The notes under the pieces are model-generated. The model did no database searches and was not told the origin of the DNA. It was given only the letters and a program-made list of their open reading frames with translations. From Emiliania huxleyi CCMP1516 (lineage: Eukaryota; Haptophyta; Isochrysidales; Noelaerhabdaceae), in NCBI RefSeq assembly GCF_000372725.1, contig NW_005201287.1, positions 511,808-575,807 of the forward strand: a DNA stretch of 64,000 nucleotides, given 5' to 3'. Below, piece by piece: positions 9,775-19,312 of the stretch. The position numbers and the translations under genes are program-made. Within the stretch, counting starts at the first letter, position 1. The number at the start of each line of letters is the position of its first letter.

Positions 9775-10999
9775 GGCCGAGGCCGATCGATGTGTTGCAG
9801 TTAAAACGCTCGTAGTCGGATTCGGGGCGGGCTGACCGGTCTGCCGATGGGTATGCACTGGCCGCGCGTCCTTCCACCCGGAGACGCGCCTACCGGGTAC
9901 TGTCCAATATGAAAGTGTGAACAAGTGGGAGCAGCAGCTTCTGACCACGGCGCCGCAGGCGCCTGTTGATAGGTCCAGGTGGTAGCCCTGGATAGGCAAT
10001 GCATACGCCTAGTTGGACCTCAGATCGCCCGACCGCGTCCCGGTGCTCTGCCGTCGGATTTATTTAGAGTGACGCCGCCGCACCGCGCCGCCCGCGGCCG
10101 GGGGCCCTCCGGAGGCCGAGGATGGCCGTGACGGACCGGGACGAGCTCTGGGAGGTTCAGTGTCAGTGTATACATTGTAGAGACTGACCATGTGCACAAT
10201 ATCTCTCAGTCTAGCTAAGCCTGGGGAGGCGATTCCGGGGCCGTACAGCAGCTTGATGGTGCTTCGCCGGCGTGCGTCCCGGAGCGGTCCCGGTTGGGCA
10301 ATCCGGGGGAGAAAACTCAGGACAACGCCGACGCCGCTCTGATTCGACTTTTTACTTCAAACAAAGACGGCGGCACGCGCCGCAGCGCGCGGTGCGTGCC
10401 GCCGTCAGGAGCGGATCCGTCAGTTAGTTGTATTCACGCCGGGATCGTGTCCTGAGTAACTTGCCCAACCATTCCTCCAGCAGAGTAGCCGGATATGGGG
10501 TCTGTCCACACTGGCTGGCCCCTCCCAGATAGGTAGGCAGGTTGGTCTTGTTTCGCCCAAAAGGGCCCTGCAATATAGGTAGGTACCCCCTATTTTCATC
10601 TTTTTTCGCTTCGCTGCGCGGCCTGGGGATAGGTAGGTAGGTAGGGCGTTTTGGCGCGAGTCAGTGTGGACAGACCCCCTATCCGGCTAGGAGCCGGAAC
10701 CCTGCGGCCTGCTGGAGAGCCGCGAGAATTTTACTGAGTATCTCGCACGAACTCCCCCAAGTGACTTTAGTACAAAAAATCAGAGAAAATTCACAAGCGC
10801 TCGCGGAGCCGAGCCACGCGTCACGCAGCAGCCCTGAGGTGCCCTGAGCACACATGCGAGCGGGGGAATATCTCGTCGTGCCTTATAAATTTCTCTCTGG
10901 CTAAATTCTAACAGTCACGAGAGAGAGTCTCAGTGGCGTCTCGGGGAGTCCCGAAGGTAGCCATAAGGCGTTTAGACAGTCGTACCGAGCAAGGGGAGA
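9775..10999. other. Intergenic region
   Basis: No supported coding sequence. It contains the MITE-like element at 10486-10689, short AT-richer patches near 10735-10800, and GC-rich spacer sequence. Confidence 0.4.
10486..10689. mobile_element. MITE-like element with 28-bp terminal inverted repeats
   Basis: The ends 10486-10513 and 10662-10689 are inverted repeats of 28 bp with one mismatch (TAGCCGGATATGGGG against TAGCCGGATAGGGGG, followed by TCTGTCCACACTG in both). The 204-bp element has no ORF. Internally it carries three ATAGGTAGG-type subrepeats. No clear target-site duplication is visible, so the transposon nature is inferred from the structure only. Confidence 0.65.
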
Positions 11000-12466
11000 T
11001 CATGAGTACACCGTGAGCCTACCCTCCCGGTGCCAGCGGGCGTAGATCTCGTGCTCCTTCTCGAACCAATGGAGCGGCTCATCGTTCTTGGCTGGGATCG
11101 CCTTGGTACAATTCGCCTTAGGCTTGCCGTAGTAGTGAAAGGGCTGGCACGGGTCGTCCGTGAGACCAAAGAGAGAGACGTTGCGGCAAATTTGCAGGGC
11201 GATGATCACGGCGATGAAGCCTGTGCTCGGCCGCATCGTCCCGGACGTGCGCTGCCACATGCACCCCTCACCCGTCGCCCGGCAGATCTCGGCGAGAGCC
11301 TTGTGGTAGATGGAGTCAGTAATGAGGAAGACGCGCGACGGCGTGACGAGCGTCTCCGCGGCGGTGGCCGTCTTGTTCAGCGCCGTCGACTTGTGTACGC
11401 GGATCAGGTACCGGAAGAAAGAGGACACCGAGAGGTGTGAGTTGGAAGTGATCAAGCCAATGGCACGCCGCTCCTCCGGCACGCTGCGCTGATGCCTCTC
11501 AAAGTGCTTCATCATCCCCTCCACGCCGAAGAAGACGTTTATGCTCGTCCGCGTCCCCACATTTTTCTCAAAGCCCTTGTTGATGATCCAGTTTGGCCGC
11601 AGGACGAGCGAGTGGCCGTCAATCTGCGCGCCGTGTTCGAATTTGCGGAGCGAGCCACTCGCCCCGACCACAGCGCAAGTGTCACACATCTCGCACCCAT
11701 CGGGCCAGGCCGACGACATGAGGCTATTTCGCGGAAGCTGCTCGATAAACGGCTGAAATTTGCTCGCGGCGAACGGCTTCTCGTTCATAAACATCTTCTG
11801 GCTGCGGACGAGGTCGCGGCTCCAGAGCACCGGCACAGAGGCGGCACTGAGAGCCGCACGCATTTCCGGTTTGGCGCAGAGCCGCTGTCGCATCGACGCC
11901 TTTGGCGCAACATCGGGTGCAGAGGCGTTGCACCGCGGCAGCGGCATGTTCAGCGCGGACTGGTTGGTAGCCCCACTGCGCTGTGTATGGGGGCGGTTAT
12001 GCCAGATCCGGATGTTGTCATGTGCCCGTGGTTGAAACATGTGCCCGTGCACGTTGTCGTTGAACATTGTTGTTTGCTCCGGTGGCGACACGAGGCGGCT
12101 GACGCCCGCATGAGGTGTTCGGTTTACTCGGATGGGTGGCACTCGAGGATGCAGCTTCATTGGAGCCTCATTGGCGGGCTGCGTAGACTCTCCACCAGCT
12201 GCGGCGAGGACAGCGAGGCTGGCGGGCTGCGGAGGAGGGATGGGTGGCGCCGTTGTGCGTACGAGCGTGAGAACCACCCAGCCCAACACCGCGTTGGCGA
12301 CAACAGAGATCAGAAGGGCGACGACAGAGATCAGAAGGGCCGGGCCATGTGAGCACGAATGGCGCGACGACGACACCGATGCGACCGAGCTTGAGCGCTC
12401 GAGGCGTGGCCGGAGTAGAGACGGCACCGATGCGACCGAGCTTGAGCGCTCGGTAGGCTTGAGCAT
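11000..12466 (-). CDS. Sialyltransferase-like glycosyltransferase (GT29), type II membrane protein
   Basis: A single uninterrupted 488-residue frame starts at ATG 12466. Residues 1-42 are a Ser/Arg-rich cytosolic tail with a duplicated ERSSSVASV segment. Residues 43-69 form a signal anchor (ALLISVVALLISVVANAVLG). The lumenal catalytic part contains a sialylmotif L-like block at 261-308 (CDTCAVVGASGSLRKFEHGA, then IDGHSLVLRPNW and GFEKNVGTRTS), a sialylmotif S-like block at 411-434 (RPSTGFIAVIIALQICRNVS), motif III HYY at 444-446 and a VS-type His-x4-Glu at 466-471. Family knowledge: GT29 enzymes transfer sialic acid from CMP-sialate in the Golgi. Algal members may use Kdn or Kdo-type sugars; the substrate here is unknown. 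Lack of introns contrasts with neighbouring genes. Confidence 0.85.
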   Translation of the reverse strand: MLKPTERSSSVASVPSLLRPRLERSSSVASVSSSRHSCSHGPALLISVVALLISVVANAVLGWVVLTLVRTTAPPIPPPQPASLAVLAAAGGESTQPANEAPMKLHPRVPPIRVNRTPHAGVSRLVSPPEQTTMFNDNVHGHMFQPRAHDNIRIWHNRPHTQRSGATNQSALNMPLPRCNASAPDVAPKASMRQRLCAKPEMRAALSAASVPVLWSRDLVRSQKMFMNEKPFAASKFQPFIEQLPRNSLMSSAWPDGCEMCDTCAVVGASGSLRKFEHGAQIDGHSLVLRPNWIINKGFEKNVGTRTSINVFFGVEGMMKHFERHQRSVPEERRAIGLITSNSHLSVSSFFRYLIRVHKSTALNKTATAAETLVTPSRVFLITDSIYHKALAEICRATGEGCMWQRTSGTMRPSTGFIAVIIALQICRNVSLFGLTDDPCQPFHYYGKPKANCTKAIPAKNDEPLHWFEKEHEIYARWHREGRLTVYS

Positions 12467-13090
12467 GCGAATCCTATGGGGAAATGATGCTGATTAGACG
12501 ATGCTGCTTGGATAGAGCATTGCGGTGTGGCAGAGGGAGGGAGGGGGAGAGAGAGGTGCAGAGGCGGGGTGAGCGACGCCGACGTGGCGCAGTGGGTGCT
12601 GACGGCACGCTCAAGGTGCGTTGTTTGTGCGAGTCGAGCTGAAGGGGCTGTTGAGTCCGCGAGACCGCGAGGCGGTGGCGTGTCTGTCGCCTGTTTTTCA
12701 AAGGTGGGTGTCTGGCCGTGAGACGCTGGAGAAGGAGTGCGAGAGAGTCGCCGTTCTTTCAAAAAAAAATTGCCGGGTCGGCTGGCGAATAAACGAGCGA
12801 ATCAGGGGGAACCGGAGCCCCGGGAGGGCGGGCGGGGGAACCCTGATACGGGATGCTGAGTGAGGACCTGTGTACGTGCGTGGTGTACAGTGGCGTGTCT
12901 ACTAGCTCCGAGTAGAGGGGGCGTTCTGAAGTTAAGGGGAAACCCGGTACACGGAGCCAACCCTCGGAGACCTGTGTTTACTTTACGGCCCTTTCCCTGC
13001 GAACGCGCACCCCCAGGGCTAGGGCTCTCTTGCCCGCAACCCGATGCCAATCATCCGGCCCGCTGGGTGCGCTTCTGAGCTCCCCGGCCT

Positions 13091-14090
13091 CCCGCCGAGA
13101 CCGGCTCGGCGCGGCGCGTGGCCGCACGCCGCCGTTGAAAAGGCGATAGGAGAGGGGAGAGCGCCGGCCACATCCGGATCAAGCGAGCGCTGACGTGTAA
13201 GGTGTCTGCGCTGCTCCGGTGTGTGTGGGATTCTGCCTCCCCCCATCTGGGCGGCGAGGTGTTCGCGGTGCGATGCCCGATCGTGCGCGATAGTCTCCCA
13301 TTGTGCGTGGTGTGTCGGTGTGTCGGTCGTCCGGAGTGTGGCGGCGCCGTTGCATGCAGCGACAATACTGTAAGAATACTCCACGTGCCACGACTGCTTT
13401 GACTGACGTGACTCTGACTGACTGATGAGTGCTGATGGATGATCTCCGACAACCCAAAACCCCAAAATGCAAATGCGGAGTGGCCCCACTTTGGCGTGCA
13501 GATCCTGCGTCTCTCACTGCCCGAACAAAAGAGCACAGAGGCGGGTACCGCCGACGCAGGTCCCACACTAGCGCGGCCTCCGACGGTCTGCACGTGATCG
13601 AGGTACAGAAACGGTGGTGCCGCAGCTCACACCCTAATCTATCTGCCTTAGGCACGGGGAGCCAACGGAGCCATCGCGCATGCCCGCATCGCGTGCGGCT
13701 CCCTATAGGCGGCTCCGAGGTCTCCCGCCGAGACCGGCTCGGCGCGGCGCCGTTGAAAAGGCGATAGGAGAGGGGAGAGCGCCGGCCACATCAAGCGAGC
13801 GCTGACGTGTAAGGTGTCTGCGCTGCTCCGGTGTGTGTGGGATTCTGCCCCCCCCCCCCTCTGTGCGGCGAGGTGTTTGCGGTGCGATGCCCTTTCTCGT
13901 GCGCGATCGCCTCCCTTTCTGTGGTGTGTCGGTCGTCCGGAGCGTGTGTGTGGCGCTAGCGTGTGGCCGACAAACCAAAACCAAAATGCAAATGCGGAGT
14001 CCACTTGGCCCCACTTTGGCGTGCAGATCCTGCGTCTCTCACAGGTCTCTCACTGCCCGAACAACAGAGGCGGGTACCGCCGCAGGTCGC
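13091..14090. repeat. Direct duplication, copies at 13091-13570 and 13724-14090
   Basis: Both copies begin CCCGCCGAGACCGGCTCGGC and share GGCGATAGGAGAGGGGAGAG, the AAGCGAGCGCTGACGTGTAA stretch, the CAAAATGCAAATGCGGAGT stretch and a GAGGCGGGTACCGCCG end, with indels between them. They are about 630 bp apart. Confidence 0.75.
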
Positions 14091-14524
14091 CATAGCAAAT
14101 AAGAGGGCTCCCGCGGCGATCAACACCGCAACTCCTTTTCTAAATCTAGCTGAGGGGCTCGCTAAACGCTCGCCGAGCTCCATGCTGTGCAACACCACCT
14201 CCTCACTAATCGTCAGGGGCGGAGAGCGCAGTGCACTGCGGTGAGGCTGCGCAGCGGGGGCTCGCCCCCTGCACCGCGCTCAGCGGCACAGGGGAGGGCG
14301 GTCGGTGGCGGCGGCGGCGAGGCGCGAGGCGGTGGCGGCGGTGGTGCGGGCGGCGGGATGACAGGGGAGGCGGCGGGATTGACAGGGGAGGCGGCGGCCA
14401 CGAGCGGAGCGGCGCAAGAAGGGGGGGGGGGCGGCGGCGAGGCGCCGGTGAGCGAGGCGCCCGCGCCATCAGAGGGACGCGCCGCTGCGAGATGGAGGGC
14501 GGCGGTGACGGAGGCGAGGCGCGA

Positions 14525-14561
<37 letters not shown>
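14525..14561. repeat. GGC trinucleotide repeat
   Basis: About twelve uninterrupted GGC units, preceded by imperfect GGC/GGA-rich sequence. Confidence 0.9.
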
Positions 14562-14562
<1 letters not shown>

Positions 14563-15045
14563 ACGGCGGCACCGAGTCTCGGTGAGCGGCGGCGGGAGGA
14601 GGAGCAGCGGCGGCGCTCGCTCGCTGTTGACGGGAGCGCTTTTGAGCCTGGGAGCCCATGCCACTGCGACCGGCGTGCCCGGGACGGAGATCGCGCGCGC
14701 GCCGCCACTCACGACGCGCGCGCGATCTTCGCGGAGTCGGGAGTCCCCAGAGGGAAGCGGTCTTCTCGGCCGACGTCCAGCGGCGCGCAACCCAAGGAAG
14801 CGTGCGCAGCGGAGGCGGCCTAGCACCGGCTCGGCGCCGGGCGGTTGCGCTGCCCGCGAGCCGCGTCCTGAGCCTCGGCAGCGCGCTGCGCGGCGCGGCG
14901 CTCGCGCCGCTTCGGTGCCGAGAGCGGCATGATGGTTCGCCAGCCGAAGCTCGAGACTCCTCGGGTCGAGCACAATTGCGTTACATGGGCATGGCCGGGG
15001 TTTCTGCACCGAACGATCTTACTTTCGGTCTATCGAAAGTGTTGC

Positions 15046-15053
15046 TATAAAAT
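15046..15053 (+). promoter_or_regulatory. TATA-like box upstream of the helicase gene
   Basis: The sequence GCTATAAAATTC lies about 95 bp before the helicase ATG in otherwise GC-rich DNA. Just upstream is a 7-bp inverted repeat (ACTTTCG ... CGAAAGT, about 15020-15040). Function is inferred from position. Confidence 0.4.
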
Positions 15054-15146
15054 TCTCTTTCCCTTCTGCGCGGCGCGTTTCCGTTCTCGCAGCTTTGCGG
15101 TCCGGCACCGCTTGCCGTCCAGCTCGCTCGGCCCGCTCGTGCCGCC

Positions 15147-18100
15147 ATGCCCTTCGCGCCAATCTCGCTCGACGAGATGAACAAGGAGGTGCTCGCGTGG
15201 GACATCTACCAGATGCTCGCCGGTGGGCCGCTCTACGATGTCAAAAAGGTCCCGGTCCGCTTCACCTCCATAGACCAGTACCTCGACATCTTTGAGCCGC
15301 TGCTGCTCGAGGAGTGCCGCGCCCAGATCCTGCGCTCGATGGGCGAGTCGGAGCCGGCGCCGCACCACCTCAAGCTCCTCTCAATCGAGCAGAACGAGCC
15401 CTTCCGCCTGATGCGCTTCCAGCCGCCGCCGCCGCCCGAGGGAGGCAAGCCGCACTTCTTCGAGACGGACATCGTGCTCGTCTCGTACGAGCCGCTCGAC
15501 ATGGACGCGGCCGCCAAGCGCGGCGACGGCGAGGACGAGGACGAGCCCTCCACCGGCGGCGACTTTCACGCGCTCGGGCTGGTCGCGTCGGGCGGCGGCT
15601 CAGAGCATCTGTCGATCAAGCTGCACCTTCCGTCGCAGCGGACGGCGCGGATGCCGCAGGCGCAGTTCAAGCGGCTCTCGATGCTGCACCGCGTGATGGT
15701 CCCCTCCTCGGGCCACTGGTGCGTCCGAGAGGCCGTGCAGCGTGCTGCTGGCGAGGGGAGGCGCGTGGTGACGGCGCCTCCTCGTCGCTCAGGTACGTGC
15801 AGAAGCTGGGCAACATGGTGACGATCAACCGCGAGTTCCAGGCGCTCTCCTCGATGCGAGACCAATCAACTCGCCAATGATCGATTCATCACTTCCTCCC
15901 CCGGGCGCTGTACTCGATGCGGGACTAATCAGCGAATTCGTTCATTCCTCACTCCCCCAGGCGCTGTACTCGATGCGAGACCTGCCGCTGTGCGAGGCTC
16001 TGCTGGGTAGATGCGGAACTACGTGTGTGTTCACGCTCGAGCGCTCGAGAGGACACGCCTTCGGCTGTACTCAGCTCTGCTCAGCCGCATGCACTTTATC
16101 CGCAGCCCTTGCATCCACGCGCTGCCCTCAGAGCACACCGCTCGCACACCGCTCGACTCTGCCGCTCCTGGCGCAGGCGCTGCTGGCGCCTGGCCCGTCG
16201 CGGCTTCCCGCCTCCGCGACTCTCAAGCCGTCGGAGCGCCCGCTGCGCGCCGTCGAGACGGCAGCGAGCTACGTTTGACTAGCGCGCAGTCCTTGGTGTG
16301 GTCCATAGGAAGCCTTGCTGCGCGCAATCGAGACGCGATTCGACAAGTCGCAGCTGCAAGCGATCCGCCTCTCCCTCACCGGCCGAGGAGCGAGATGAGC
16401 CGAGATGAGCCGAGATCAGCCGAGATCAGCCGAGATCAGCCGAGATCAGCCGAGATGAGGTCCGCCCCTCCCTCACCGGCCGACGAGCGGCGCTCGTGTG
16501 GTTGGCCAGCTTCACAGCTGTCTCTGTCTGGACTGGCAGCCCCTGTATGACCTCTCTCTCTCTCTCGCTGCAGGCGTGACGCTCATCCAGGGCCCTCCTG
16601 GCACCGGCAAGACTAAGACCATCCTCGGCGCTCCCTCTCCCGCCCTCCTCGCGAGAGGCGCCCTCCTTGCCCCGAATGAGAGACTGGCTCCCACACACCC
16701 CCTCCAGGAATCCTCTCTGTCCTCCTCGCGACGAGGGACGCGCGCGCGCGGCAGGAGGAGGGCGCCGCCGCGCCGCCGCCCTCCGCCATCGCCCCCCTCT
16801 CCCCCGACGACCCGCACACCCGCCCGCCGCCCCCCTCGGTCGCCTCCCTCCTCGCCGCCGCGTCGCCATGGCTCCGCTCCAGCAGCTACGCGGGCATCGA
16901 CGCGCCCGGCGTCAGACGCGCGGCCGCGCCGCCCGCCGCCCCCTCCTCCGCCGCCCCCTCCTCCTCCGCCGCCCCCTCCGCCGCCGCCCCCTCCTCCGCC
17001 GCCCCGGCCGCCCTGTCGCGTGGCGTCTTCCCGCACGCCGCCGAGACAGACCGCCACCTGTCTCTCGGCCGCGCCACGGTAGAGGCCCCTCCGAGGCACG
17101 TGCTAGTGTGCGCCCCCTCCAACGCCGCCATCGACGAGATCGTCGCCCGCATCCTCGGCCGCGACGGAGGCGGAGGGGGAGGGGGCGGCGGCATGCTCGA
17201 CGGCGCGGGGCACCCGTGGGTGCCGGACTGTGGTGCGGGTGTGCGGCCTGGGGTGGCGGAGGGACTGACTCACTCTCCCTCGCTTGGGAGGTGCCCGCCG
17301 TAGTGCGGGTGGGGCCAAACGTCAACGAGGCGCTGCTCGACGTGTCCCTCGAGACGCTCGCCAAGCGGCGCGCTGCAGAGAAGGGGTGCTCGTTTGACGC
17401 TGCCAAGGCGCGAGAGCGAGCCGAGATACAGCCGAGATCGAGGCGAGGTGCAGCCGAGGTGCTGCCGAGGTGCAGCCAAGGTATAGCCGAGGTGCAGCCA
17501 AGGTATAGCCGAGGTGCGAGGTGCAGCCGAGGTACAGCCGAGGTGTGATGCCTGAAGGTGGGCGTGCTCAACGACGCGCAGATCGTCTGCACCACCCTCT
17601 CGTGCGCCGGCTACGCCATGTTCAACTCGCTCAAGAGCGGGTTCGACACGGTGCTCGTCGACGAGGCGGCGCAGGCGGTCGAGGTGTCCTCCCTCATCCC
17701 GCTCAAGTGCCACCCTCCCTCTGCCTGGAGCACTGCCTTCCAGGACATGTCCACGACATGTCCACGACATGCGCCCGAAGGTACGCCTGCCGCCGCCTCA
17801 TCCTCGTCGGCGACCCGAAGCAGCTGCCCGCCACCGTCTTCTCGGAGGTGCTGTGATGTGAGAAGGGGAGGAGAGCCGTCATCTGACGTGCTACCGAGCA
17901 GCTCCCCGCCGCTCTTCTCGCCTCCTCGCGCAGGTTGCGACCCAGCAAAACTACGAGCAGTCTCTCTTCCAGCGGCTGCAGCGCGGCGGCCAGCAGGTCG
18001 CCCTCCTGCAGACGCAGTACCGCATGCACCCGCGCATCTCCTCCTTCCCGCGCGCCGCCTTCTACGACGGCGTCCTTCGCGACTCGCCGCACCTGGCAGA

Positions 18101-19163
18101 GATGCCGCCGCAGCCGTGGCACGAGGTGCGCGTCCTCGCGCCGTACCTCGTGCTCGACGTCGCCGACGGCCGCAGCGACGGGTGCGCGCGGGGGCCGTGT
18201 CCCGGCCATGTCCACGACACGTCCCGGACACATGCCTCGCAGGCCGCGCGACCGAGAAGCAGTCCTCGTGGCTCAACGATCTCGAGGCGCAGCTTGCCCT
18301 CGAGATCGTCCGGCTGCTGCTCGCAAGGCACTCTGCCGACCTGCAGCCCGCCTCAATCGGCATCATCTCGCCGTACAACGCGCAAGTGCGGCGCATCCGG
18401 CCGCGGCCTGCCCGACACGTCCAGGACGCGTCCAGGACATGTCCCGGACACGGCCCGCAGGTGCGGCACATCCGGCGAGTCCTCGCCGAGGCGCTCGGCG
18501 CCGAGACGGCGGCGGCGCTCGAGGTGAACTCCGTCGACGGCTTCCAGGGGCGCGAGAAGTCGGTGATCCTCCTCTCGACGGTGCCGAGACGAGAGCCGAG
18601 ATTCGCCGAGATCGCCGAGATTGCTGGGATTCGCCGAGACTCGCCGAGATCGCTGAGATTCGCCGGGAGAATAGCCGAGAAGCCGGCCCTCCCCTCTCAC
18701 GGCGGGACTTTGGGCCACGCGACCTTCCCGGAGCCCTCCCGGAGCCCTCCGACAGGTGCGGTCGGACTTCGGGCGGGAGCGCGGCCTCGGCGTGGGGTTC
18801 GTCAAGGACGAGCGGCGGATCAACGTCTCGATGACGCGCGCGAAGCACTCGCTCCTCATCCTCGGCCACGCCGCCACGCTGCGCCAGGCGCCCATCTGGG
18901 AGCGGCTGATTGACGACGCCAAGGAGCGCGGCTGCCTGCTCAAGGCAACCTCGCCCCTCTCGGTCTGGTTCGAGACGGCGAGCAAGCAGCGCGCCAAGGA
19001 GTGCGGCAAGCCGGCGTCGAGCGGCGGCGCGAAGCGCGCGCCGCCAAAGGTGGAGGCGGCGGCGGAGGGGGGGCGCGTGGAGGCCGAGGCGCCGGCGCGA
19101 TCGCCGAGCGGGAGAGCAGCAGCAGCAAAGTCGACGAGGTCGCCGAGGAGGAGGCGCACCTAG
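15147..19163 (+). CDS. SEN1/UPF1-type superfamily 1 RNA helicase (14 exons)
   Basis: Exons: 15147-15718, 15793-15841, 15961-15996, 16177-16237, 16313-16381, 16574-16627, 16708-17219, 17291-17407, 17558-17706, 17781-17847, 17934-18168, 18243-18385, 18461-18580, 18756-19163. All phases agree, giving 863 residues. In order: N-terminal domain, VTINREFQALYSMRDLPLC, the Q-motif region (DKSQLQAIRLSL), Walker A GPPGTGKT (about 268), motif Ia (VLVCAPSNAAIDEI), motif II DEAAQ, motif III LILVGDPKQLP, motif IV (QTQYRMHP), motif V (VDGFQGREKSVI), motif VI (INVSMTRAKHSLLI), and an Ala/Arg-rich tail. This is the signature of Senataxin/Sen1-like 5'-3' RNA-DNA helicases, which act in transcription termination and R-loop removal. 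The insertion 16800-17040 between motifs I and Ia is Ala/Pro/Ser-rich. Six introns are GT-AG and seven GC-AG. The gene converges on the NELF-C/D homologue. Confidence 0.85.
15719..15792 (+). other. Helicase intron 1, GT-AG, 74 bp
   Basis: Joins HW to YVQKLGNMVTINREF. The intron start GTGCGTCCGAGAGG resembles the next exon start GTACGTGCAGAAGC. Confidence 0.7.
15842..15960 (+). other. Helicase intron 2, GC-AG, built of tandem copies of the exon junction
   Basis: Copy 1 (15842-15904, GCGCTCTCCTCGATGCGAGA) and copy 2 (15905-15960, GCGCTGTACTCGATGCGGGA) match the next exon start (15961, GCGCTGTACTCGATGCGAGA). The copy 2 end (ATCAGCGAATTCGTTC) resembles the previous exon end (ATCAACCGCGAGTTCC). 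The AG that would close copy 1 reads GG. Confidence 0.8.
15997..16176 (+). other. Helicase intron 3, GC-AG, 180 bp
   Basis: Intron start GCTCTGCTGGGTAG resembles exon start GCGCTGCTGGCGCC. Splicing gives LPLCEALLAPGPSRLP. Confidence 0.7.
16238..16312 (+). other. Helicase intron 4, GC-AG, 75 bp
   Basis: The intron contains CTGCGCGCCGTCGAGACG near its start, and the next exon has CTGCGCGCAATCGAGACG. The exact donor is less certain than for other introns of this gene. Confidence 0.55.
16382..16573 (+). other. Helicase intron 5, GC-AG, 192 bp, with GCCGAGAT repeats
   Basis: Contains tandem GCCGAGATGA/GCCGAGATCA units at about 16385-16456 and a CT-rich tract before the CAG. It joins SLTG to VTLIQGPPGTGKT. 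Confidence 0.75.
16628..16707 (+). other. Helicase intron 6, GC-AG, 80 bp
   Basis: The intron segment CCCTCCTCGCGAGAGGCGC matches the next exon segment TCCTCCTCGCGACGAGGGAC. It joins KTILG to ILSVLLATRDAR. Confidence 0.75.
17220..17290 (+). other. Helicase intron 7, GT-AG, 71 bp
   Basis: Intron start GTGCCGGACTGTGGTGCGGG resembles exon start GTGCCCGCCGTAGTGCGGG. Confidence 0.75.
17408..17557 (+). other. Helicase intron 8, GC-AG, 150 bp, GCCGAGGT repeats
   Basis: Nearly all of the intron is GCCGAGGTGCA / GCCAAGGTATA units. Both flanking junctions read AAG|G. It joins DAAK to VGVLNDAQIVCTTLS. Confidence 0.75.
17707..17780 (+). other. Helicase intron 9, GT-AG, 74 bp, CATGTCC repeats
   Basis: Contains three tandem GACATGTCCAC-type units. 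Its end CATGCGCCCGAAG resembles the end of the previous exon, CATCCCGCTCAA. Splicing gives LIPLKYACRRLILVGDP. Confidence 0.8.
17848..17933 (+). other. Helicase intron 10, GT-AG, 86 bp
   Basis: Joins VFSE to VATQQNYEQSLFQRLQ. The junction duplication is weak here. Confidence 0.7.
18169..18242 (+). other. Helicase intron 11, GC-AG, 74 bp
   Basis: Intron start GCCGCAGCGACGGG resembles exon start GCCGCGCGACCGAG. The interior has CATGTCC/ACGTCCCGGACA units. Confidence 0.75.
18386..18460 (+). other. Helicase intron 12, GT-AG, 75 bp
   Basis: The first 16 bases, GTGCGGCGCATCCGGC, match the next exon start GTGCGGCACATCCGGC at 15 of 16 positions. The interior has CACGTCC/CATGTCC units. Confidence 0.85.
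18581..18755 (+). other. Helicase intron 13, GT-AG, 175 bp, GCCGAGAT repeats
   Basis: The interior carries about eight GCCGAGATT/TCGCCGAGAT units (18595-18680). It joins LLSTV to RSDFGRERGLGVGF. Confidence 0.75.
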
Positions 19164-19312
19164 CGCCCGTAGAGCTGTCACACAGAGTCAGAGAGGTCTG
19201 GTGCGTGGTGGGAAGGGCATGTGAGGAGAACGGCGCGAGCGCTCTTGAAATCGTAGTCTTTAAAAGAGCACACACAAAAAGCTCGGTTGCCAACGACTTG
19301 CCTGACCTCGCC

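Larger units (their letters stand above)
12467..15000. other. Intergenic region with duplicated and CGG-rich DNA
   Basis: No gene I can support. It contains a duplicated block (13091-13570 and 13724-14090) and an extremely G/C-rich segment, 14280-14620. Frames there are open only because of CGG composition. Confidence 0.4.

Noticed and set aside
14187..14932. Several open frames in the CGG-rich region
   Set aside because: They consist of Gly/Arg/Ala runs produced by trinucleotide repeats, without conserved sequence or clear starts.
15842..15960. Reading the tandem copies as alternative exons
   Set aside because: Copy 1 and copy 2 run into stop codons shortly after the shared start, and only the third copy continues into conserved LPLCEALL sequence.
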